DNA of 64,000 nucleotides from Perkinsus olseni (Eukaryota; Perkinsozoa; Perkinsida; Perkinsidae). A program made the position numbers and the translations under genes. A model generated the notes under the pieces. It worked only from the letters and a program-made list of their open reading frames with translations. It was not told where the DNA came from and searched no databases. Shown here in pieces: positions 21,834-31,988 of the stretch (its first letter is position 1; each line of letters begins with the position of its first letter). Where the stretch lies: positions 1-64,000 of the forward strand of contig JABANP010000073.1 in NCBI GenBank assembly GCA_013115135.1, given 5' to 3'.

Positions 21834-22919
21834 ATGCAGCTGCTATGGGCCATCTCCTCAACCATTCTACTCTATCCCCGAGCTGTACCCCTAATCAGGC
21901 TTCCTATGCGCCGAGAGATTGTCGATCCAGTATTCCCGCGTTACGGGTTGGTCGCCAACCTTTCTGTTAGCAATCAAAACCTTGGTGCATTGGTGAACAA
22001 CGAAACGCCTCTCATGTACTTTATCTTTGGCGGTTTCCATAGTTCCAGCATTTGCGGCTATAGCATTTTCGGATGCTTCTATTGCTACCCGGAGGTATGC
22101 GTTGTTTCCGTGCCCCCTATCAATGTTACGCTAGGAGACGGCACGGATATCCAACTACTCGGAACCTCGGGCATATTTGACATAGCGGAGCAGAGTGGGC
22201 TGATCGTCTCATTCGCTTCAGAGGTGTCTCTCAGGCGTGGGCCTGATGAGCACTTTCCATCCTCTGTCTTGGGGCTCGGCTTCCAGCAGGACGGCCCAGG
22301 ACTCTTTCGTGGGTCACTAATCGATCAACTGGTGAAAGATCCTCCGGGATACATCAAGAGCCACAGCTTTTCCCTCTATCTCGAGTCTGGTTCCCCTGCG
22401 CGTGGAGAGGTGCTTCTGGGGGGAGTGGACCCGGACAAGTTCATCGGGCCGTTAGCTCTCATGCCTGTGGTCGGCGAAGGTCATTGGATGCTGCACTTGC
22501 TCGCCGTTTACGTCGGTGGGGCTTCCAGGAGACAAGCTGGTCTGCACGTCATTCTGGACACCGGCACCAACGGCATGTACATGCCAGCTAAGGCTAGGGA
22601 AGATATGATCACTCTTATCAGATTCGGACTCCAGAAGCCCATCGATATTAGCCTCAACGGGAGTGAATATGAGATCGACTGCGCAGACAGGAAATATCTG
22701 CCGACAATAGAGCTGTCGTTTGAGGGGGTGGATGGAAAAGTCTCCATGGAGGTCCCTAAAGGAAACTATGTCGACCCTACTACGCCAAGCGCATGCACCT
22801 TGCTCATTTTCGAAGGCACGGAAGGCTTCTGGAGAATTGGTCACAATGTCGTTCCGGGGTATTATTTTTCATTCGACTTCGACAAGAAGCAGATCGGTAT
22901 TGCGAAAGTGAAACCATGA
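21834..22919 (+). CDS. Secreted pepsin-like protein lacking the first catalytic Asp (copy 5)
   Basis: 361 residues. ATG 21834 (MQLLWAISSTILL) is the only plausible start, because the upstream ATGs of the other copies are lost here; this supports MQLLW as the real start throughout the family. The active-site position reads VNNETPLMYF (Asn for Asp). The variable middle has its own Cys loop, CGYSIFGCFYCYPEVC, and differs from copies 2 and 3 almost everywhere between residues 60 and 165. From PSSVLGLGF onward it rejoins the family consensus, with ILDTGTNGMYMP. From about 22690 through the 3' flank it is nearly identical to copy 2, which indicates gene conversion or recent unequal exchange. Confidence 0.88.
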   Translation: MQLLWAISSTILLYPRAVPLIRLPMRREIVDPVFPRYGLVANLSVSNQNLGALVNNETPLMYFIFGGFHSSSICGYSIFGCFYCYPEVCVVSVPPINVTLGDGTDIQLLGTSGIFDIAEQSGLIVSFASEVSLRRGPDEHFPSSVLGLGFQQDGPGLFRGSLIDQLVKDPPGYIKSHSFSLYLESGSPARGEVLLGGVDPDKFIGPLALMPVVGEGHWMLHLLAVYVGGASRRQAGLHVILDTGTNGMYMPAKAREDMITLIRFGLQKPIDISLNGSEYEIDCADRKYLPTIELSFEGVDGKVSMEVPKGNYVDPTTPSACTLLIFEGTEGFWRIGHNVVPGYYFSFDFDKKQIGIAKVKP

Positions 22920-23123
22920 AACGAGTCCGTGTTATTATTTCTGCTCAGACCCGTGAAGGATGCCATGGTACCGATGGTGAGAGGTGCTGCACCTGTAATC
23001 TGAGGTACCTGCTGGGTGCCTCCCTATCCGGGCCAGTCAACGGGGCAGCTATTTCGTCAGCACAAAAAAATATTTCGATATAAAACAATTATACTCATTT
23101 TTTCAGTTTTTACAAGAGTTACC

Positions 23124-24920
23124 ATGAGCCTCTTCTATTGTGTTCAGTCGATAACCGGGAGCTTGGATAATCAAGAGAATCGGACGCTCTCTGTGGAGGG
23201 GGTATAACGCCGCCTCGGCTAGTCTTGACTCTGCATCGCTAAGTCGCTTAGTGATGTCTCAAAATTGGGCGTCAGAGGCGAGAGGAAGTAGTGGATGTTA
23301 TCGTACTTGATCAGACAGGTGAGCTCAGCTACAAGGGCTACTGCTCATTGCCGTTAGCCACTGGTCGTGTACCGCCCCGGGGGCGCCCCCTCCCCAATCC
23401 TTACCTGAGAGTAGTCTCGGTCATTGGTGTAGTTGTGCAAGTGCACAACTATGGAACCTAAGCTTAGCCGACGCTAGTAGATGATGCTATTACTGTAGTT
23501 CAAGTATGGAAGACAGAATCTTAGGATTCCACTAAACCATTGACTTGAGTTCCCTAATGGTTAACACTTGGTCTGAGAGGCGTAATCACTTGGGGCCGCA
23601 TGAAGGAGCTTGTAAATTAGACTAGGTCTCATATCTCGCCGCCACCCTTAGTGCAGCACTAATAGTGCTTAGCTAAGCATCAAAGCCTTTGGTCCGAAGG
23701 CGTCCATGCCTCGCTTCTGAGCATGAACCTTGGATTGCCTTCTTCCAACTCGAGAAATTCGATGCAATGGGGGTGGCCGCGACAACACTCGCAGCCTCGC
23801 AGTCCGCAACGCTGAGTTCGCGGCGAGTCCGAGGCGACACGGTCCTGCTAGGGGGCAAACGAAGCATCGTTGCCCCAGCAAGGAGCGGCAGAGAACACCC
23901 GTGGCTACACGCAGCATCTCACCGAGACGACCACCAGAGGCAACGAGAGCGCAGGCCAATCCATTCACGGGACAGGTGATTAGCTGCATATTGTGTAACG
24001 ACCTCCTCCGCGGAAATCGGCGATGGGACGACCAGAATTTAACCCTCAGGTTCAGTCCCGTGATCTCGTCGAGCAGCGAGTGGTGAGTAGCTGCTTTGCC
24101 ACTCGCTCGATGGACTGCTTCTCGGCTTCCGATGAGGTTTACCGAGCGCTAAACAATGGTTAGAAGTCGTGGCCTGGCATGCCATTCGAGTCTCGTATAG
24201 ATTGATTTGAAATCTCTCATTATTTACCTCAGGAGGAGAAGCTCCAGTCGTGTCTGCAGCGAGAACTGAATGAGTTCATGTCGGAGCTAGCCATAGTCCA
24301 AAGGCGTTGCCAGTGCTTAGAGGAGAGCCTCACCATTGCAGAGAGCCAGGTGGGCCTCCTTTCCATCAGCAGTAGTTGGTAGGGGCCTCGTCGGGCAGCG
24401 CGTAAAGGCTAGAGGGATGAGCACCCGGCTGAAGGAACGTCTGCAGCTATTCCATGACCAGAACGCTGAGAACTGCCGTATCGCCGAGATGGAGATCGCT
24501 AAGTACACGATAGACTGCGACATGGTCACGAAAGAGGACTCCTCAGACTCACGGCACGGCTGACTAGCCTGCGGTGCTAACTGTACCATCTGTACCACCT
24601 AGTTGGAAGCATTTGCAAGCAGCTGGAGGGAGCTTTGAAGCGGAGAGGGACGAGGCATTCAGGAGTGGACAGAAGCTCGAGGAATCGCTGCGGGAGCTCG
24701 CACGCGATTCTGAAACCATCTCGGATCAGGTAGGTTGGTTCATCAACGACGATCGCCCATCCATGTGCCCGTGGCTGAGCTGAGCGGGAGCAGGAGGAGC
24801 AGGAGGCTCAGACTGCCAAGTCCCAGCTGGCAGACCTCATGGAGGCCTCGCTCAGCCAAGCGGCGAAGTTGGAGGTATTCAGTATACCCACTCGGAAGAC
24901 GCGGGACACAACTCATTCAG
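23124..24920 (+). pseudogene. SFI1-like 5' fragment, copy 5
   Basis: Near-identical to the fragment at 13731-15524. The first segment has an extra G (GTGGAGGGGGTATAAC near 23197) that shifts its frame relative to the other copies. The coiled-coil exons follow near 24234-24350, 24418-24560, 24604-24729 and 24777-24885. The Trp-rich 3' half is absent. Confidence 0.72.
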
Positions 24921-25261
24921 GTCCGAAAAGAATCTACAGCACACATTCCCCGGCTCCAGGTTCGCTAGGGGAGCTGTCGTTCCTGAGACTTTTGGCCTTG
25001 TATGCCGTCGTTAGGAGTTCGCGACGGCTGCACATCGGCTCCCACTTATTGCATTCTGCTGAGTGGAGTCAGGTTTTGCCTCGGTGGAGACTTTTTCCTG
25101 GCCGGTCCGTAGTGTATACTGCACTAAATCCGTTGCTGCCTGAAAACCAGTGTCTTCAAACGTAGAATGATAATAGATGTGTGCGTATTCAGCGGGCCAT
25201 GGCCAGGGGCTGCTGGTAGCGTATGTATGTCAACAACCTCGGCAGTGTTTATACGACGAAA

Positions 25262-25334
25262 TAGCAACTCCTTGTTTCGATCAAGGGACCTTTGGGTCAT
25301 GAGCCCAACACACTATCCGCTGCGCCAAGCTGCT
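25262..25334 (-). tRNA. tRNA-Met(CAT)-like, copy 5
   Basis: Identical to the copy at 15866-15938, offset 9396 bp: 73 nt, CAT anticodon in loop CTCATGA, acceptor with one G-U pair, T loop ATCGAAA. It was duplicated with the 9.4-kb block. Confidence 0.55.
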
Positions 25335-26032
25335 GATTGAAAAATCTTCTCCACGCTTCGAGCTGTTTTGCGAAGTTGCCAGTACTGAATACTATTCAGT
25401 GAATAGCGTTCAGTGAATACTACGCAAATGCGCTTTGCTCGCGAGCAGCAACCGTCGTTAAGATACAACTTCTCGGAAGGACTTGTCTTCCCTATTTGAT
25501 GTTGTTAAGCCATCTTTCGTCCCTTCTCGGATTAGGGAAGGCTACGAGTAAATGCGATATAGCTCTCCGAGGCTCGGCTACGTTTCTGAGAGCTCTAATA
25601 GTGAACATTGGTGGGTATGCTTGGGCACGGTGAGTACCTCGAACTACGAGCCAACGGAGCGCCTCGAGCGGGCCTGGATCTCCCAGGTCACGCCGGCGCC
25701 TGCACGTCCGCCGCTGTCTACAATGCGGGGGTACCTTTTCCCGGAGTGTAAAAGGAAGCACTAGCCAGACTACTAAATGCATGCCCTATCACAACCAGAA
25801 TGCAGACCGGATGGAGGATGCGGGTCGCACCATCGGCTGACAGAGCCGCCGATGAGGATAATCAGCAACTCCGTCCTCAGTGACGAAACTAGCGACACGC
25901 AGTGCGTGTCACGCATGTCTTACATTTCCCGCAGTGACTGAGTGGCCGGCTATCATCTTTTCCGTTGCACGTGTGGCACATTAGGATGAGGGTCTATTGG
26001 CAGGCAACCTTTTCCCCCTCATGATAGCATCA

Positions 26033-27118
26033 ATGCAGCTGCTATGGGTCATCTCCTCAACCATTCTACTCTTCGCCGGAGCTGTACCCCTAATCAGGCT
26101 TCCTATGCGCCGAGTGATTGTCGATCCCGTATACCCGCGTTACGGGTTGGTCGCGAAACTTTCTGTAAGCCATCAAAGTCTTGGTGCATTGGTCAACACC
26201 GAAACGCCTCTCATGTACTTCATCTTGGGGCCCCACCGCCCTCCCGAAATTTGCCAACCAAGCGTTTTCAGATGCTTGAATTGTCGCATAGAGAACTCCT
26301 GTGCATTTTTGAACCCCTTGCCCAAGGTTACGTTCAGGGACGGCTCGACTGTAACACTAGTGGTAACTAAAGCCCTATTCGACATACCCGAGCAGGATTC
26401 GTCGACGGTCTTATTCGGCTCAGAGGTATCGTTCAGTCTCGGGCCTGATATGGCCGTCCCATCCTCCGTCTTGGGGCTCGGCTTCCAGCAGGACTCCCCT
26501 CTTTTTCTCGAGCCACTAATCGATCAACTAGTGAACGATTCTTCGGGATATATCAAGAGCCGCAGCTTTTCTCTCTATCTCGAGTCTGGGACCCTTACGC
26601 ATGGAGAGGTGCTTCTGGGAGGAGTGGACCCGGACAAGTTCATTGGCCCACTAGCTCTCATGCCTGTGGTCGGCGAAGGTCATTGGATGCTTCACTTGCT
26701 CGCCGTTTACGTCGGTGGGGCTTCCAGGAGACAAGCTGGTCTACACGCCATTCTGGACACCGGCACCAACGGCATGTACATGCCAGCTAAGGCTAGGCAA
26801 GATCTCATCACTCTCATCAGATTCGGACTCCAGAAGCCCATTGATATTAGGCTCGTCGAAGGCAAATATGAGATCGACTGCGCCGACAGGAAATATCTGC
26901 CGACAATAGAGCTGGAGTTTGAGGGGGTGGATGGAACAGTCTTAGTGGAGGTCCCGCAAGAAAACTATGTCGAACCTACTATGTCAAGCGCGTGCACTTT
27001 GCTCATTTTCGAAGACACGGAAAGCTTCTGGAGAATTGGTCAAAATGCCATGCCGGGGCACTACTTTTCATTCGACTTTGACGAGAAGCAGATTGGTATT
27101 GCGAAAGTGAAACCATGA
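26033..27118 (+). CDS. Secreted pepsin-like protein lacking the first catalytic Asp (copy 6)
   Basis: 361 residues from ATG 26033, with in-frame ATGs also at 26021 and 25997. A recent duplicate of copy 3 with about five amino-acid changes, for example VFRCLNCRIENSC for VFGCLNCRIENFC and VLVEV for VFVEV. Asn replaces the first catalytic Asp; ILDTGTNGMYMP keeps the second. It lies directly upstream of the only complete SFI1-like gene. The palindrome at 27149-27169 follows the stop by 30 bp. Confidence 0.88.
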   Translation: MQLLWVISSTILLFAGAVPLIRLPMRRVIVDPVYPRYGLVAKLSVSHQSLGALVNTETPLMYFILGPHRPPEICQPSVFRCLNCRIENSCAFLNPLPKVTFRDGSTVTLVVTKALFDIPEQDSSTVLFGSEVSFSLGPDMAVPSSVLGLGFQQDSPLFLEPLIDQLVNDSSGYIKSRSFSLYLESGTLTHGEVLLGGVDPDKFIGPLALMPVVGEGHWMLHLLAVYVGGASRRQAGLHAILDTGTNGMYMPAKARQDLITLIRFGLQKPIDIRLVEGKYEIDCADRKYLPTIELEFEGVDGTVLVEVPQENYVEPTMSSACTLLIFEDTESFWRIGQNAMPGHYFSFDFDEKQIGIAKVKP

Positions 27119-27545
27119 GACGAGTCAGGCATGCCATGGTACCGATGGTTACAGGTGCTGCACCTGTAATATGAGGTGCCCGCTGGTGCCTCCACTCCGG
27201 GCCAGTCAACGGGGCAGCTATTTCGTCAGCACAAAACATATTTCGATATAGACAATTATCAATTTACCTTATTATATCTTATTAAGAACTTATTATACTT
27301 ACATTATTATTTTTTCAATTTTTGCAAGAGTTAGCATGAGTGCTGTGATGTTCTTGCCTTTATTGCTGTGATGTCTCTGCCTTGAGCACTGTACAGTGTA
27401 ACTCCGCATTGCTATGCTTCTATAGGTCGCCAAGTTGATCTATTCCACCAGAGCTATTTTGTTTCGGTGTACGCAAGTACAATTCTGCCTCTCGGTGAAG
27501 CTCTGTGCTTTTGTGTTAAGCACAGTAACAAGGGCATCTGCAACA

Positions 27546-30500
27546 ATGAGTCTCTTCTGTTGTGTTCAGTCGATGAGCGGGAGCTTGGATAATCAAGAGA
27601 ATCAGACGCTCTCTCTGGAGGAGTATAGCGCCGCCTCGGGCAGTCTTGACTCTGCATCGCTGAGTCGCTTCGTGATGTCTCAAAATTGGGCGTGCGAGGC
27701 GAGAGAAAGTAGTGGATGTTATCGTACTTGATCAGACAGGTGAGCTCAGCTACAAGGGCTACTGCTCATTGTCGTTAGCCACTGCTCGTGTACCGCCCCC
27801 CCCGCCCATCCTTTGGTCTGAGAGACGTAATCACTTGGGGCCGTATGAAGGAGCTTGTAAATTAGACTAGGTCTCATATCTCGCCGCCACCCTTGGTGCA
27901 GCACTAATAGTGCTTAGCTAAGCATCAAAGCCTTTGGTCCGAAGTTGTCCATGCCTTGCTACCGAGCATGAACATTGCCAGACCTTTTTGCCGATTCCAG
28001 AGGTTCGATGCAATGGGGCGGCCGTGACAGCTCTCGCAGCCTCGCTGTCCGCAACGCTGAGTTCGCGGCGAGCCTGAGGCAGAATGGCCCTGCTAGGGGG
28101 CACACGAAGCATCGTTGCCCCAGCAGGGAGCGGCAGAGAACACCCGTGGCTGCACGCAGCATCTCACCGAGACGACCACCAGAGGCAACGAGAGCGCAGG
28201 CCAATCCATTCACGGGACAGGTGAGTAGCTGCGTAGGGTGTAGCGACCTCCGACGCGGAAATCGGCGATGGGACAATCAGAATTTAACACTCAGGTTCAG
28301 TCCCGTGATCTCGTCGAGCAGCGAGTGGTGAGTAGCTGCTTTGCCACTCGCTCGATGGACTGCTTCTCGGCTTCCGATGGGGCTTACCGAGCGCTAAACA
28401 ATGGTTAGAAGTCGTGGCCTGGCATGCCATTCGAGTCTCGTATAGATTGATTTGAAATCTCTCATTATTTACCTCAGGAGGAGAAGTTCCAGTCGTGTCT
28501 GCAGCGAGAACTGGATGAGTCCATGTCGGAGCTAGCCATAGTCCAAAGGCGTTGCCAGTCCTTAGAGGAGAGCCTCACCATCGCAGAGAGCCAGGTGGGC
28601 CTCCTTTCCATCAGCAGTAGTTGGTAGGGGCCTCGTCGGACAGCACGTAAAGGCTAGAGGGATGAACACTCGGCTGAAGGAACGTCTGCAGCTATTCCAT
28701 GACCAGAACGCTGAGAACTGCCGCATCGCCGAGATGGAGATCGCTAAGTACACGATAGACTGTGACATGGTCACGGCAGAGGACTCCTCAGACTCACGGC
28801 ACGGCTGACCAGCGCTGAGGCGACCATAGCGCGGCTGCAAGACGAGAACAATGCATTGGATGAAGCCGTCAGGGCGCAGGGGAATGAGGTTGCTGTTCTC
28901 TATCTGTCATGGTGCTAACTGTTATGACTTAGTTGAAGCATTTGCAAGCAACTGAAGCGGGCCTTGAAGCGGAGAGGGACGAGGCATTCAGGAGTGGACA
29001 GAAGCTGGAGGAATCGCTGCGGGATCTCGCACGCGATTTCGAAACCCTCTCGGATCAGGTAGGTTGGTTTATCGAAAGCGTTCCTCTATCCATGTGCTCA
29101 GCTGGAGCGGGAGAAGCACGAGGCTCAGACGGCAAAGTCCCAGCTGGCAGACCTCATGGAGGTTTCACTCAGTCAAGCGGCGAAGTTGGAGGTATTCAGA
29201 AAGCGCCCTCGGAAGACACGAGAAGCATTCTCTTTAGGCTGCGACGGCTGAGCTCCGTAGAAATGACGCGATGGAAGTCCTGGCCGCGGATTTCCGAGAA
29301 AAGAAGATGTTACAGCGATGGCTGCCACGATGGAAGGCACTGACACGATGAGCTGAATCGCTCTCCTTACGAGTGTCTCGCTTCAGATTGCCAAGCAACT
29401 CTCCAGGGCCTTCCGCTGCGTGGCCAACTCTGTTCGGAGAGGCAGCCAAGCACGCTTCTTTGCTGTGGTCCTTCGCACATGGAGAAAGTAGGTCGCGGTA
29501 TGGGTCGAATTCGCAAGTCTAAGACCAGTAGTCTTGCAAAGAGCGGGGCCTGGCCTCTATGATGGGCTGATGCGTCTTGGCGTGTCCCTCGGTGAGACGC
29601 GGCAAGAGCCAGCCGGAGGTTCTAACTTCGACGTGTAGAAATTCGCATTGCTGACGGTGAGGGTGGGTGAAGCACTGTGTTCAGCTACATCCGAGCGGCC
29701 GACCAGCTGGTCGTTATGATGCGGAATGTGTTCGGGGGGTGGAGAAGTCTGTCGTCCCATCGCCGAGGGCTAGCCGACCGAGCAGCGTCCTACAGTCAAT
29801 GGAGACTCCTGCTCCGGTGGCTCGGATACTGGCGGCAAGCGGGGCTGCGAATGCGAAGGTGCAGGGAAGCTTCCTGTCTTCTGTTGTTGATGCGCGAACG
29901 AGCAGCGTTCCGGGCGTGGTGTGAAGCCTTCCGGGTTGAGAAAGTATGTGCTGCCCGGCTGGCTGAACGACAGCGACGGGTCAAATTGGTGGTTCTGAGG
30001 AAGCTCGGCGAGGACGGACTCCTGCGTAGTCGAGCCAACACCATACGCTGTTCCTTAGAAGGCAACCTGGAGAGACGATTGTTCTATCAATGGCGCAGCA
30101 AGGCTGCCAAGAAAGTCGAAACTGTACAGCGCGCTCGAGTGGACATCCCTCGTGGAAGACTGTATCGGGCGGCGTTCACCGCCCTTGCCGTGAACCGAGT
30201 ACAGGAGAGGGAGGGAAGGAAGCTTGCGGACTTGCTCGGGGGACACCTTCGCAGGACGCTACTCCGCCAGGGGATGGACGGGCTCCGTGATGCTGTCGAG
30301 CGAGAAAAGATCGTAGCGATGTGCCGATTGGCTCTGAGGGCCTTGCGGCGACGAGGCCGACAGGGGCGGTTGGTGAAGCAGGCAGAAGCAGCACTTGCTT
30401 GGCGTCAGAGGGTAGAAGGAGTCGAAAGAGCAGCTGCGTCGTATCTGATGCTCGCTGCAATCCAAAGGCTTCTTCTGGTTTTCAGAAATTGTTGCGAACG

Positions 30501-31272
30501 GCGATTTCAACGTGGGCTTCGACTGTTGCACGGGTCCAGTACGCTCGACAAGTCTGCGAGAACCTTCAATTCAGAAGGTCCCTCAGATTGCTCCGCAGGA
30601 CGTTATTAGTGTAAGCCTCACGGGCTGGCCATCTTGTAAACGCGCTTCCATGCTAATAGTCGAATCCTCCCTAGCAGAGGTCAGTTTTGCTACTCGAGTC
30701 GCTTTGGCCGCCGTACGCGTGACCACGAAAGTGTTGTCCGCTTCGCAGGTGGGCCCTCCACCTGCTTGGCTCTTCTGTGACTAGGCAGTCAAGGGATAAT
30801 GAAGAGCGGTTGCAACAAGCCTTGCAGAAGACAGCCTCGCTGAGGTGAGCCTCGGAGATTCGCCGCCAAAGCTAAGGGATCTTACTGTTTGCACCAGTCA
30901 GTCCCTCAGGTCGCTGCTGCGTTCACAAGAGGAGCGTATTGCTACACTGGAGGCCGCGGAGGAATCTGGTGCGGGAAAGATTGGCCGACTGAAGTCCAGC
31001 CTTGACGAGCGAGATGAAGAGATAGACCGGCTCCGGTGCTTCTCCCGCGTCTACTTGCTTCTCACGTGATCCTCCATGCTCTCAGTCGTGATGTCAAGTT
31101 GCTCGAGGAAATCAATCATAAGCTCAGGCTTACGTCGATTCTGGAACCACTGGTGAGTTCGACCGTCCAGTCGGGGCTGTGTGGGGTAATATCTTTGCAG
31201 ACGGACACGGTCGTTACAAGCCCACGAGCATCGGAAGTAACGTCGTCGCAGAGTTTGCATCCGAGCGAGTAG
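27546..31272 (+). CDS. Coiled-coil / SFI1-like centrin-binding repeat protein (complete copy, spliced)
   Basis: Exons are joined by eye. They are: the EEKFQSCLQRELDESMSELA exon (28478-28594), the MNTRLKERLQLFHDQNAENC exon (about 28663), LTARLTSAEATIARLQDENN (about 28797-28886), LKHLQATEAGLEAERDEAFR (28933-29058) and LEREKHEAQTAKSQLADLME (about 29101-29218). Trp-rich helical exons follow (LQRWLPRWKAL, RFFAVVLRTWRK, then the long exon to about 30540 with FGGWRSL, FRAWCEAF and FYQWRSKA). C-terminal coils at 30.8-31.13 kb lead to HPSE and a TAG at 31270-31272. The spaced Phe/Leu-x-x-Trp helices resemble SFI1 repeats, which bind centrin at basal bodies and spindle poles. The start is uncertain: ATG 27546 heads a conserved frame that ends in TGA before a good donor. 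Confidence is high for a coiled-coil gene and moderate for SFI1. Confidence 0.7.
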
Positions 31273-31988
31273 GGCTCTAGGGGAGTGCCCGATGATGTGA
31301 TTGCCGCCCGTGTAGGTATGGCTCAAGTGAGCTGGTCTCTGACGTGGAGGGCAGAGGAGCCAGCCTTACAGTGTCCACTTACCGCTTTGAGTCCGTCCAG
31401 TGAGCATGGGCGTGTATACTTGCCAATACTGGTCATAATTTTTCTCGATTCTGAATGACTGTATTCGCGTTCGACTCAAACTGAACAGATGCGAGGACCA
31501 CTCCACGAATGAATTCGCCATCGCCCGGAGCTAGGTGGTGCGGGATAGATGTAGTCGATGGCACTCCTGCCCTCTTACCGAACAGGGCAGCGGTAAACAT
31601 CTACGCCTCATTATCCTCTTCGCGTTGTTCTATTAAGAGGAAAACCTGCTCGTATTAAGGGTGTTCTTATAAATGGTTATCGGAAGGTTCCTCTGTCGTG
31701 TTCAGTCTGTGTACGGTAGCGCGGCTACACGGAGTTCAAAAGCCCTCCGAAGCCACTGAGGCGTGTAAATAGAGGACTTAACATGCCTCGGACGGACAAG
31801 TACCCTCGCACTCAGTTGAGAATCTCTACCCCGCGATTTGGCTGACTGATGCAACTCAGCAATGTGGGATAGTAAGTTTAACAAGCTCATGAAGGCTACG
31901 CATGAAGCGGTTGAACAGTGCCGTGATTATCACGATCGTGATGCATCAAAGATGCTGTGAGTCGCTCATAGAGCGTGTAAGGGCCGCA
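31273..31988. other. Intergenic region beyond the array
   Basis: No coding frame is supported. Bases 31615-31935 are a diverged copy of the array intergenic block at 5950-6250 (TATTAAGAGGAAAACC, GTAGCGCGGCTA, the GATGCAACTCAGCAATG stretch). This is the right-hand edge of the duplicated region. Confidence 0.6.
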
